This document shows, piece by piece, positions 1 through 4,892 of a stretch of 5,386 nucleotides of DNA. The notes below the pieces were generated by a model that made no database searches, was not told the origin of the DNA, and worked only from the letters and a program-made list of their open reading frames with translations. Each line of letters opens with the position of its first letter. Position 1 is the first letter of the stretch. Location of the stretch: the NCBI GenBank assembly GCA_030590525.1, contig JAUUYI010000171.1:1-5386 (forward strand), read 5' to 3'. Made by a program: the position numbers and the translations under genes. This DNA comes from Sedimenticola sp. GTDB lineage: Bacteria > Pseudomonadota > Gammaproteobacteria > Chromatiales > Chromatiaceae.

Positions 1-3
1 GGC

Positions 4-77
4 AGGACCAAGGACCAAGGACCAAGGACCAAGGACCAAGGACCAAGGAACAAGGAACAAGGACCAAGTACCAAGGA
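4..77. repeat. Heptamer tandem array (AGGACCA), about 10 units
   Basis: This is a period-7 tandem array. Units at 4-10, 11-17, 18-24, 25-31, 32-38 and 39-45 are identical (AGGACCA). Two variants AGGAACA follow at 46-52 and 53-59, then a perfect unit at 60-66, AGTACCA at 67-73 and a partial unit that runs into the REPIN at 78. The left end lies close to the window edge, so the array may be longer. The period is not a multiple of three and no gene is seen here. The same motif returns at 316-329 and 2707-2748. Confidence 0.95.
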
Positions 78-167
78 GTAGGTCGGGCATGTTGGATGTG
101 GCCGACGTCATGGCCCAAAGCCATCCGCCAGAAAAAATGTCGGGCACAAAAACCGTGCCCGACCTAC
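78..167. repeat. REPIN-like inverted pair with GTAG/CTAC ends
   Basis: A perfect 12-bp inverted repeat, GTAGGTCGGGCA at 78-89 and its complement at 156-167, bounds this element. The right part also forms a compact hairpin: GTCGGGCAC (139-147), a 7-base loop, and GTGCCCGAC (155-163). GTAG at the outer edge of a palindrome is the known signature of REP sequences recognised by RAYT transposases, and two REPs in inverted orientation make a REPIN. The left REP is less regular internally than the right one. Confidence 0.75.
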
Positions 168-284
168 ATGGCTGCTCCCTGCGTTACTCTACCTCCTGCA
201 TCCCTGCAGTCGTCTCCCGGGGGGAGAGGGGACCCGTTGTTGAAGATCTGGTTGGTAATTTAATTCTCTCACGCTGCTGTATGG

Positions 285-309
285 CGTTCCCACGCAAAGC
301 GTGGGAACG
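285..309. repeat. Hairpin repeat, 11-bp stem
   Basis: CGTTCCCACGC at 285-295 pairs perfectly with 299-309 across an AAA loop. The same stem type recurs at 491-513, so it is an interspersed repeat rather than a one-off terminator. No T-run follows it. Confidence 0.85.
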
Positions 310-314
310 AGAAA

Positions 315-336
315 AAGGACCAAGGACCTGGGTTTA
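315..336 (+). repeat. Composite repeat: two heptamers plus TGGGTTTA tail
   Basis: Two heptamers (AGGACCA at 316-322, AGGACCT at 323-329) lead into GGGTTTA. The 22 bases at 315-336 are identical to 2734-2755 downstream of rplS. In both places a 'tggYtct' stretch and a T-rich tract follow, so similarity extends past the identical core. This points to a dispersed composite element and not to chance reuse of the heptamer. Confidence 0.85.
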
Positions 337-490
337 AGAATGGTTCTGTTTTTTATCTTTATCCACGGAACCGATTGCAGGATGGAAGGCCCGAATCATC
401 GCCCACCCTCTAGCGAAGGGTCCCCTCTCCCCCCGGGAGAGGGACAGGGTGAGGGGATCAAGCGGGCTTTTCCTCGGCCCTGCTTTCCTG

Positions 491-513
491 GTTCCCACGC
501 TCCGCGTGGGAAC
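491..513. repeat. Hairpin repeat, 10-bp stem
   Basis: GTTCCCACGC (491-500), loop TCC, GCGTGGGAAC (504-513). This is a second copy of the repeat at 285-309 with a different loop. It heads a run of three hairpins that lies just upstream of the rpsP promoter. Confidence 0.85.
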
Positions 514-521
514 TCCTACCC

Positions 522-579
522 GGGCGCTCTGCGCCCCGTATCGGGGAATCCACTTTCTGACGGCGACGCAGAGCGTCGC
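522..579. repeat. Two short hairpins in tandem
   Basis: GGGCGC (522-527), loop TCT, GCGCCC (531-536), then GCGACGC (563-569), loop AGA, GCGTCGC (573-579). Both have three-base loops, as do the neighbouring hairpins at 285-309 and 491-513. Together with 491-513 they look like one multi-hairpin interspersed element. Confidence 0.7.
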
Positions 580-584
580 GGGTC

Positions 585-612
585 TTCACTTTTTTGTGAA
601 ATCGCGTACAAT
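585..612 (+). promoter_or_regulatory. Putative sigma-70 promoter of the rpsP operon
   Basis: A -35-like TTCACT (585-590) and a -10-like TACAAT (607-612, five of six consensus bases) are separated by 16 bp. Transcription would start near 619-620 and give a leader of about 60 bases. The bases just after the -10 box (GCCCTG) are G/C-rich, as in stringently controlled ribosomal promoters. A small hairpin (CCGGC 630-634 with GCCGG 641-645) lies in the leader. This is a pattern match only; the -35 box is weak (four of six). Confidence 0.5.
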
Positions 613-679
613 GCCCTGTTTACCTTCTGCCGGCTGGTTGGCCGGTGGTGCGTAACAGATCAACTTTCAAGGGTAGGAT

Positions 680-943
680 ATGGTAACCATTCGCCTTTCA
701 CGGACGGGCGCTAAGAAGCGGCCGTTCTATCACATCGTTGTGACCGATAGCCGGAATGCTCGTGACGGACGTTATATCGAGCGGGTCGGGTTTTTCAATC
801 CCATCGCCTGCGGTGGGGAAGAGCGCCTGCGGCTCGACCGGGAACGGCTCGACCACTGGGTATCCAAAGGTGCTCAACCCAGCGAGCGGGTGGCGTCGCT
901 GGTGAAGCAGGCCGCTGAGGCGGCCGCTTCTGCTGCCGCCTGA
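680..943 (+). CDS. rpsP: 30S ribosomal protein bS16
   Basis: This gene encodes bS16, a small-subunit protein that binds 16S rRNA in the 5' domain and helps 30S assembly. The 87-residue product has the expected N-terminus ([19 protein letters not shown]) and the signature [15 protein letters not shown] at 27-41, then [20 protein letters not shown] at about 52-71. Length matches the family (about 80-90 residues); the last ten residues are an alanine-rich tail, which varies between species. The ATG is preceded by purine-rich AAGGG at 669-673 (six-base gap) and a closer TAGGA at 674-678. It is the first gene of the rpsP-rimM-trmD-rplS operon and lies downstream of the putative promoter. Confidence 0.98.
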   Translation: MVTIRLSRTGAKKRPFYHIVVTDSRNARDGRYIERVGFFNPIACGGEERLRLDRERLDHWVSKGAQPSERVASLVKQAAEAAASAAA

Positions 944-1029
944 ATAACGGGCGCGGAGGAACTCCTGCCCGGGTGAAAGACATGCCGCAGGCATGATCGA
1001 AAGCTCGCTGGCAGGGGTATTGTCCGGGG
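944..1029 (+). promoter_or_regulatory. rpsP-rimM intergenic leader with hairpins
   Basis: This 86-base gap is the longest within the operon. It has a perfect hairpin CATGCC (981-986), loop GCA, GGCATG (990-995). A second, interrupted stem can form from GGGC (949-952) and GGAG (955-958) with CTCC (962-965) and GCCC (967-970). In E. coli rimM and trmD are translated far less than rpsP and rplS, and mRNA structure contributes. A similar role here is an inference. Confidence 0.4.
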
Positions 1030-1536
1030 GTGGAGCAGGCTAAAAAATGGATCGTCCTGGGCCGGGTTTCCGGCCTGTTTGGTGTCCGGGGCTGGATCAA
1101 GGTGCATTCGGAAACCTCACCGCGGAAGCGCATTCTGAGCTATCCGTCCTGGTACCTCAAACGGTCCGGGGAGTGGGTGAAGTACGAACTCCGGGATGGA
1201 CATCCTCAGGGCAAAGGGATCGTCGCCGGCCTGGCGGGTTGTAATGACCGTACTCAGGCGGAGGATCTGGTGGGCAGCGATATCGGGATACCCCGCACAC
1301 TGCTTCCGCCAGCCGCCCCCGGAGAGTATTACTGGGCCGACCTGGAAGGGCTCCGAGTGGTTACCCTGGACGGGGTGGAGCTGGGACGGGTGGAGCGCCT
1401 GTTTGAAACGGGCGCCAACGATGTAATGGTTGTCTCGGGTGAGCGGGAACGGCTGATCCCGTTTACCGATGGTGCCATCGATGAAGTGGATCTGCAGCAG
1501 GGTCGGGTGACCGTGGACTGGGATCCCGAGTTCTAA
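1030..1536 (+). CDS. rimM: 16S rRNA processing/30S maturation factor RimM
   Basis: RimM binds the 30S subunit through uS19 and helps mature the 3' domain (head) of 16S rRNA. The 168-residue length is typical. The N-terminal beta-barrel domain has [15 protein letters not shown] at 11-25 and [11 protein letters not shown] at 75-85. The C-terminal PRC-barrel domain starts at EYYWADL (99-105), followed by GANDVMVV (128-135), RLIPF (141-145) and the characteristic ending VDWDPEF. The start is GTG: no better in-frame start lies nearby and it places the conserved glycine motif correctly. Ribosome binding looks poor, with AGGGG at 1013-1017 twelve bases away and a G-run touching the start codon, which fits low expression. 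The stop is eight bases before trmD. Confidence 0.97.
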   Translation: MEQAKKWIVLGRVSGLFGVRGWIKVHSETSPRKRILSYPSWYLKRSGEWVKYELRDGHPQGKGIVAGLAGCNDRTQAEDLVGSDIGIPRTLLPPAAPGEYYWADLEGLRVVTLDGVELGRVERLFETGANDVMVVSGERERLIPFTDGAIDEVDLQQGRVTVDWDPEF

Positions 1537-1544
1537 AACCGGAC

Positions 1545-2279
1545 ATGCGTTTCGATCTGGTGACCCTGTTTCCGGAGACCTTCCAGGCCATGGTCGGGAG
1601 CGGCGTAACCGGGCGGGCGTTCGAGCGGGGGCAGGCGCAGTTGGTGCTCTGGAACCCGCGGGACTACACCCGGGATGCGCATCGAACGGTGGATGACCGC
1701 CCCTACGGCGGCGGCCCCGGGAGGCTGATGAAACCAGAGCCGCTGGTGGCGGTTATCCGGGCCGTGAAGGTGGCCAGTCCGGGCGCGCCGGTGGCCTATC
1801 TCTCCCCCCAGGGGCGAAGACTGGACCAGGCGGCGGTGGTGGAACTCTCCCGGCGGGATGGAATGATTCTGGTCGCCGGTCGCTATGAAGGGATCGATGA
1901 GCGGATCATCGACCGGGAAGTCGACGAGGAGTGGTCGATCGGCGATTACGTGCTGAGCGGCGGCGAGCTGCCAGCGCTGGTTTTGATGGATGCAATAGTG
2001 CGGTTGTTGCCCGGTGTACTGGGTGATGCAGGTTCAGCGGAGCAGGACTCCTACTCGGATGGCCTGCTGGACTGTCCCCACTACACGCGCCCGGAGATCT
2101 TCGATGGGGAGGCGGTACCTCCCGTGCTGTTGAGTGGAAACCATGAGGCGATACGCCGCTGGCGGTTGCAGCAGGCGCTGGGCCGCACCTGGTTGCGCCG
2201 GCCGGATCTGCTGGCCCGACGCCAACTCACGGCAGAAGAACAGATTTTATTAGACGAATTTAAGGCTGGCGCAGGTTAG
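1545..2279 (+). CDS. trmD: tRNA (guanine-N1)-methyltransferase TrmD
   Basis: TrmD uses S-adenosylmethionine to make m1G37 next to the anticodon of tRNAs reading CNN codons and so prevents +1 frameshifting. It is a SPOUT-family trefoil-knot dimer, usually essential. The 244 residues include [10 protein letters not shown] (50-59), the SAM-binding knot motifs SPQG (87-90) and GRYEGID (112-118), [17 protein letters not shown] (128-144), and the C-terminal tRNA-binding part with [11 protein letters not shown] and [13 protein letters not shown]. Arg153 and Asp168 match the catalytic Arg154/Asp169 of the Haemophilus enzyme. Residue 60 is arginine where methionine is usual. The ATG has no clear Shine-Dalgarno sequence, so translation is probably coupled to rimM. 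Confidence 0.99.
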   Translation: MRFDLVTLFPETFQAMVGSGVTGRAFERGQAQLVLWNPRDYTRDAHRTVDDRPYGGGPGRLMKPEPLVAVIRAVKVASPGAPVAYLSPQGRRLDQAAVVELSRRDGMILVAGRYEGIDERIIDREVDEEWSIGDYVLSGGELPALVLMDAIVRLLPGVLGDAGSAEQDSYSDGLLDCPHYTRPEIFDGEAVPPVLLSGNHEAIRRWRLQQALGRTWLRRPDLLARRQLTAEEQILLDEFKAGAG

Positions 2280-2309
2280 CGCCGGTCGAGATAACAGGAG
2301 CACAGGACC

Positions 2310-2654
2310 ATGACGAACATCATCCAGGAACTTGAAGCTGAGCAGATGGGCCGTGAGATCCCGGCGTTTGGTCCGGGCGACAACGTATGCGTTCAGGTAC
2401 GGGTCAAGGAGGGCGATCGCGAACGGCTGCAGGCCTTCGAAGGCGTGGTAATCGCCAAGCGCAACCGCGGATTGAACTCATCCTTCACGGTGCGCAAGAT
2501 CTCCCATGGTGAGGGAGTGGAGCGGGTATTTCAGACCCACAGTAAGATGCTGGCCAGCATCGAGGTAAAGCGCCGCGGTGCAGTTCGTCGCGCCAAACTC
2601 TACTACCTGCGTGGCCGCACCGGCAAGGCCGCCCGGATTAAAGAGAAGATCTGA
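2310..2654 (+). CDS. rplS: 50S ribosomal protein bL19
   Basis: bL19 is a large-subunit protein at the 30S-50S interface that contributes to an intersubunit bridge. The 114-residue product matches the family length (E. coli 115). Diagnostic stretches are [12 protein letters not shown] (43-54), SFTVRKIS (58-65), GVERVF (69-74) and the basic C-terminus [18 protein letters not shown] from residue 88. A good Shine-Dalgarno sequence, AGGAG at 2296-2300, sits nine bases before the ATG, unlike the poor sites of rimM and trmD; this fits the known high-low-low-high expression pattern of the operon. It is the last gene before the terminator-like hairpin. Confidence 0.99.
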   Translation: MTNIIQELEAEQMGREIPAFGPGDNVCVQVRVKEGDRERLQAFEGVVIAKRNRGLNSSFTVRKISHGEGVERVFQTHSKMLASIEVKRRGAVRRAKLYYLRGRTGKAARIKEKI

Positions 2655-2655
2655 A

Positions 2656-2706
2656 GTACCCCAACGCAGGACACCCCGCATTACGGGGTGTTCTGCGTTG
2701 GAGTAC
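2656..2706 (+). terminator. Long hairpin after rplS, no U-tract
   Basis: Starting two bases after the rplS stop, CCAACGCAG (2661-2669), one G-T wobble and ACACCCCG (2671-2678) pair with CGGGGTGT (2684-2691) and CTGCGTTGG (2693-2701) around a CATTA loop. The stem is 18 pairs and extends through flanking GTAC/GTAC after one mismatch. Position and strength fit an operon terminator, but no T-run follows on either strand; heptamers begin at once (2707). It could act as an mRNA 3'-end stabiliser or attenuating hairpin, with termination in the T-rich tract near 2770-2800. Confidence 0.7.
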
Positions 2707-2755
2707 AGGACCAAGGACCAAGGACCAAGGACCAAGGACCAAGGACCTGGGTTTA
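2707..2755 (+). repeat. Heptamer array (AGGACCA) with TGGGTTTA tail
   Basis: Five identical AGGACCA units (2707-2741) and a sixth ending in T (2742-2748) lead into GGGTTTA. The last 22 bases (2734-2755) repeat 315-336 exactly. The array abuts the terminator-like hairpin with no spacer. A T-rich core (about 2766-2800) follows. Confidence 0.95.
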
Positions 2756-2785
2756 GACTGGCTCTATCTTTGTTTTTTTCTTTTC

Positions 2786-2861
2786 CTGGGTCCTGTTTTT
2801 CCTAGGCCCTAGGTCCTGCTTTTACCCTAGGTCCTGCTTTTACCCTAGGTCCTGTTTTTCC
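2786..2861 (+). repeat. 18-bp tandem units CTAGGTCCTGCTTTTACC
   Basis: Two identical 18-bp units lie at 2809-2826 and 2827-2844, followed by a variant at 2845-2861 and preceded by a diverged 17-bp unit at 2786-2802. Each unit holds GGTCCT, the complement of the AGGACC core of the heptamers at 2707-2748. The two arrays are therefore inverted relative to each other around the T-rich core, and transcripts could fold back between them. Confidence 0.9.
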
Positions 2862-2930
2862 TAAGGTGAGTGTTGAATAGCAATGTTTGATCATATGACA
2901 AGAGGTAGAAGGCTTGGGAGAAACTGTTTT

Positions 2931-2966
2931 TTCCTCGGTCCTCGGTCCTGCTTTTCCTAGGTCCCT
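2931..2966 (+). repeat. Repeat block abutting the sbcB start codon
   Basis: Two CCTCGGT heptamers (2933-2939, 2940-2946), then CCTGCTTTTCC and TAGGTCCCTG, continue the motif of the 18-bp units. The block ends on the GTG of sbcB. The TAGGT within it (2958-2962) is the only Shine-Dalgarno-like sequence before that start, five bases from the GTG. Between this block and the previous array, 2862-2930 is about 70 bases of unique sequence in which I see no convincing promoter. Confidence 0.75.
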
Positions 2967-4391
2967 GTGTTTTACTGGCATGACTACGAAACCTGGGGTG
3001 CCGACCCGAGTCGGGATCGGGCGGCTCAGTTTGCGGGTGTACGTACCGATGCCTCACTGAAAGTAATCGGTCGACCACTGACACTCTTCTGCCGTCCGGC
3101 GGATGACCTGCTGCCCCACCCTGAGGCCTGCCTGATCACGGGGATTACGCCCCGGGCAGCCATGCAGGAAGGGGTCTGCGAGGCGGAGTTCTTTGCTGCC
3201 ATCCACGAGGAGTTGGCCCGGCCGGGTACCTGTGGTGTGGGGTACAACAGTATCCGCTTCGATGATGAGGTTACCCGCTACGGTTTCTACCGGAACTTTT
3301 TCGACCCCTACGCCCGCGAGTGGCAGAACGGCAATTCCCGCTGGGATATCATCGATGTGGTGCGTCTTACCCATGCCCTGAGACCGGAGGGGATCGAGTG
3401 GCCGCAGCGAGAGGATGGCAGCACCGGTTTTCGGCTCGAGGAGTTGACCGCTGCTAATGGCATCAGCCATGAGGGCGCACACGATGCCCTCTCTGACGTC
3501 TTTGCCACCATCGACCTGGCGCGGCTGATTCGGCAGTGTCAGCCCCGCCTGTTCGACTATATGCTGACCCTGCGCGACAAGCGACGGGTAGGGGCACTGC
3601 TCAACCTGCAGGAGATGAAGCCGGTACTGCACGTCTCCTCCATGTATTCCGCCAACCGGGGTTGTATCGCCCTGGTGGTCCCGCTGGCCCGCCATCCGAG
3701 CAACAGCAACGGTGTCATCGTTTACGATCTCATGCAGGATCCTGAGCCGTTGCTGACGCTTGACGCGGAGACCATCGCCAGCCGCCTGTTCACCCCCGGA
3801 GATGCACTGCCCGAAGGGGTGGAACGGATCCCCCTGAAGACCATTCATTTAAATAAATCACCGGCGGTGGTTCCTGTGAGCACCTTGACCGATCAGGCGG
3901 CGGAGCGTTGGGAGATAGATACGGCCGTGGGGGAGCGCCACCTGGCCCGGCTGCGTGTCGCCAAAGGGTTGGCGCAGAAGATTCAGGCAGTGCATGCCTC
4001 CCGCAGCTTTGAGCCCATTACGGATCCGGATCGGAATCTCTATGGCGGGGGCTTTTTCAGCGATGCGGATCGGCGGCGAATGGAGCAGGTCCGACATACC
4101 GCGCCGGGCGCGCTGGCGGAACTGCATCTGCTGTTCGAAGACCCACGCCTGCCTGAGATGCTGTTTCGTTACCGGGCGCGCAACTGGTCGGATACCCTCA
4201 CCGTCGATGAGCGGATGCGGTGGGATGAGTTTCGGCGGGAAAGGTTGGCCGATGCGGATGCCTCCGGTATCACTTTGAGCGGCTTCAGAAGAGAACTGGC
4301 CTTGATGATGGTCTCCCCGGAGACCGGTGACCGAGATCGGGCGATACTCTCGGAGCTGGCAGACTGGCCGTCGGCTATCGGGCTGGAATAG
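2967..4391 (+). CDS. sbcB: Exodeoxyribonuclease I (SbcB)
   Basis: SbcB is a processive 3'-5' exonuclease of single-stranded DNA that takes part in mismatch repair and recombination and interacts with SSB. The 474 residues match E. coli exonuclease I (475). The N-terminal DEDDh nuclease domain shows DYETWG (Asp6, Glu8), GYNSIRFDDEVTR (Asp99), and AHDALSD (His172, Asp177), which align at a constant offset of nine with E. coli Asp15, Glu17, Asp108, His181 and Asp186. Other family stretches are ALRPEGIEWP, QPRLFDYML, GGFFSDADRRRM (361-372) and FRYRARNW. GTG at 2967 is the only start that keeps Asp6, because an in-frame TAG lies at 2958-2960 and the first methionine is at residue 66. The gene starts 312 bases after rplS and is probably a separate unit. 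Confidence 0.98.
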   Translation: MFYWHDYETWGADPSRDRAAQFAGVRTDASLKVIGRPLTLFCRPADDLLPHPEACLITGITPRAAMQEGVCEAEFFAAIHEELARPGTCGVGYNSIRFDDEVTRYGFYRNFFDPYAREWQNGNSRWDIIDVVRLTHALRPEGIEWPQREDGSTGFRLEELTAANGISHEGAHDALSDVFATIDLARLIRQCQPRLFDYMLTLRDKRRVGALLNLQEMKPVLHVSSMYSANRGCIALVVPLARHPSNSNGVIVYDLMQDPEPLLTLDAETIASRLFTPGDALPEGVERIPLKTIHLNKSPAVVPVSTLTDQAAERWEIDTAVGERHLARLRVAKGLAQKIQAVHASRSFEPITDPDRNLYGGGFFSDADRRRMEQVRHTAPGALAELHLLFEDPRLPEMLFRYRARNWSDTLTVDERMRWDEFRRERLADADASGITLSGFRRELALMMVSPETGDRDRAILSELADWPSAIGLE

Positions 4392-4397
4392 CCTGGT

Positions 4398-4432
4398 CAG
4401 AAGGCAGAAGGCAGAAGGCAGGACTCAGAAGA
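4398..4432 (+). repeat. Heptamer tandem array (CAGAAGG)
   Basis: Three identical CAGAAGG units (4398-4418) are followed by CAGGACT (4419-4425) and CAGAAGA (4426-4432). It begins seven bases after the sbcB stop codon. The sequence differs from the AGGACCA arrays but the period is the same; the degenerate unit CAGGACT resembles the other motif. Confidence 0.9.
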
Positions 4433-4475
4433 CAGCAGCGCAGTGCGGGCGGAGCCTGATCGGAATTCCGGGGGG

Positions 4476-4550
4476 CGGTGCGCACGGCTGCGCCGCGCAC
4501 ACCTTATGGGTTGGGGGATAGGTAGGGTGTGCGCCGCTTGCGGTGCGCAC
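4476..4550. repeat. Divergent pair of REP-like hairpins
   Basis: The right element starts with GTAG (4522-4525) and contains GTGCGC (4529-4534) pairing with GCGCAC (4545-4550). The left element contains GTGCGC (4478-4483) and GCGCAC (4495-4500). GCGCACACC at 4495-4503 is the exact complement of 4526-4534, so the two lie in opposite orientation with their head ends facing each other; CGGTGCGCAC also occurs directly at 4476-4485 and 4541-4550. The GTAG head marks the right one as a REP; the left one has lost that head. Confidence 0.7.
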
Positions 4551-4552
4551 TA

Positions 4553-4690
4553 GGAGCCTGTCCGAGAATAGAGAACCTACTGCGGGAAACCCATTTTGGC
4601 CAGATTTCCCGATTAAATTCGTTAAATATGTCCAATATTCGCCTCATTTAATCGAAAAATCTGACTCAAAATGGATTCCCCTCGCTACGG
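4553..4690. mobile_element. MITE-like palindromic element, right end missing
   Basis: Arms at 4591-4618 and 4646-4674 form an imperfect inverted repeat: outer CCATTTTG, then CAGATTT and CGATTAAAT, are shared, with small differences between blocks. A centre of 27 bases (4619-4645) contains TATGTCCAATATTCGCC. Weaker similarity extends outwards to a left edge GGAGCCTGTCCGAGA (4553-4567). No matching right edge (TCTCGGACAGGCTCC) is seen after TACGGCAG near 4692, so that end seems lost. It has no coding capacity. The match to a dispersed gammaproteobacterial palindrome is from memory, not a search. Confidence 0.55.
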
Positions 4691-4892
4691 CAGCCCTTTC
4701 AAGGTGTCAACGCACTGAAATATATAGGACAAAACCGGAATATAAAACAGCTCTCAGATCCGTAGGGTGTGGTGAGGAACGAACCGCACCAACCTCAGGG
4801 TGGGCAGCCTCCCCCGGTGCGGTTCGCAAGCTCACCGCACCCTACGAAACTTCTATTGATTTAGATAGTTATGAGGCACCTTGAAAGGGCTG
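4691..4892. repeat. Perfect 16-bp inverted repeats enclosing a REPIN
   Basis: CAGCCCTTTCAAGGTG (4691-4706) is exactly complementary to 4877-4892. The enclosed 170 bases hold the REPIN at 4761-4846 plus AT-rich unique sequence. The left arm begins where the MITE-like element loses its expected end, and the right arm ends where recognisable transposase sequence begins. I see no target-site duplication outside the arms. It may be a small non-autonomous element or the scar of a rearrangement. Confidence 0.8.
4761..4846. repeat. REPIN with GTAG/CTAC ends
   Basis: Two REPs in inverted orientation: the left (4761-4790) starts CGTAGGGTGTGGTGAG and ends GAACCGCACC; the right (4816-4846) is its complement apart from one base in the outer part and a four-to-five-base loop difference. 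Each half can fold by itself (GGTGNGGT with ACCGCACC). The 25-base spacer at 4791-4815 differs from the arms. GTAG heads at both outer ends match the known RAYT recognition signature, and a RAYT gene remnant lies 35 bases downstream. Confidence 0.9.

Larger units (their letters stand above)
214..439. repeat. Perfect 22-bp inverted repeat (arms 214-235 and 418-439)
   Basis: The 22 bases at 214-235 (starting CTCCCGGGGGG, ending GACCC) are exactly complementary to 418-439. The right arm belongs to a fuller REP-like hairpin: CCCTCTCCC at 423-431, three-base loop, GGGAGAGGG at 435-443, then an ACAGGGTGAGGG tail. This GGGAGAGGG...GGTGAGGG layout is a common interspersed repeat in Proteobacteria. 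The left arm starts inside the palindrome, so it looks like a truncated copy in the opposite orientation. The 182 bases between the arms contain the hairpin at 285-309 and a short heptamer tract. Confidence 0.85.
1..606. other. Gene-free repeat mosaic upstream of rpsP
   Basis: No credible gene is seen on either strand in this stretch. Short open frames exist but run through hairpins and heptamers and resemble no family I know. It contains the heptamer array, a REPIN-like pair, a long inverted repeat and four compact hairpins, listed separately. The pieces at 168-213, 236-284 and 337-417 show nothing I can name. In E. coli ffh lies near rpsP on this side; no ffh fragment is visible here. Confidence 0.75.
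4392..4880. other. Gene-free repeat mosaic between sbcB and the RAYT remnant
   Basis: No credible gene is seen on either strand. The order is: CAGAAGG heptamers, a 10-bp palindrome CGGAATTCCG (4461-4470), two GC-rich REP-like hairpins, an AT-rich MITE-like palindrome, and a REPIN enclosed by 16-bp inverted repeats. The short unique pieces at 4707-4760 and 4847-4876 are AT-rich compared with the neighbouring genes, which suggests acquired sequence. Confidence 0.75.

Noticed and set aside
4..77. CRISPR array
   Set aside because: The heptamers are contiguous with no spacers, and there are no cas genes in the window.
301..714. Open frame of 137 codons on the plus strand upstream of and overlapping rpsP
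   Set aside because: It runs through heptamers, REP hairpins and the promoter region and into rpsP. The product is repeat-derived low-complexity sequence with no recognisable domain.
944..1029. Riboswitch or r-protein leader upstream of rimM
   Set aside because: Only short generic hairpins are visible, with no conserved motif of a known regulatory RNA class.
2809..2861. CRISPR-like repeats
   Set aside because: The 18-bp units are directly joined, without unique spacers, so this is a simple tandem repeat.
2873..2899. sbcB promoter (TTGAAT at 2873-2878 with CATATG at 2892-2897)
   Set aside because: The 13-bp spacing is too short and no better -10 box sits at 16-18 bp, so I could not support it.
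3054..3848. Long open frame (264 codons) on the minus strand
   Set aside because: It lies wholly inside sbcB, whose catalytic residues and full length are clear. The antisense translation shows no family motif and is explained by GC-rich codon use.
4543..4884. Open frame of 113 codons on the plus strand
   Set aside because: It is made of the REP end, the MITE-like palindrome and the REPIN; no family resemblance and no ribosome binding site.
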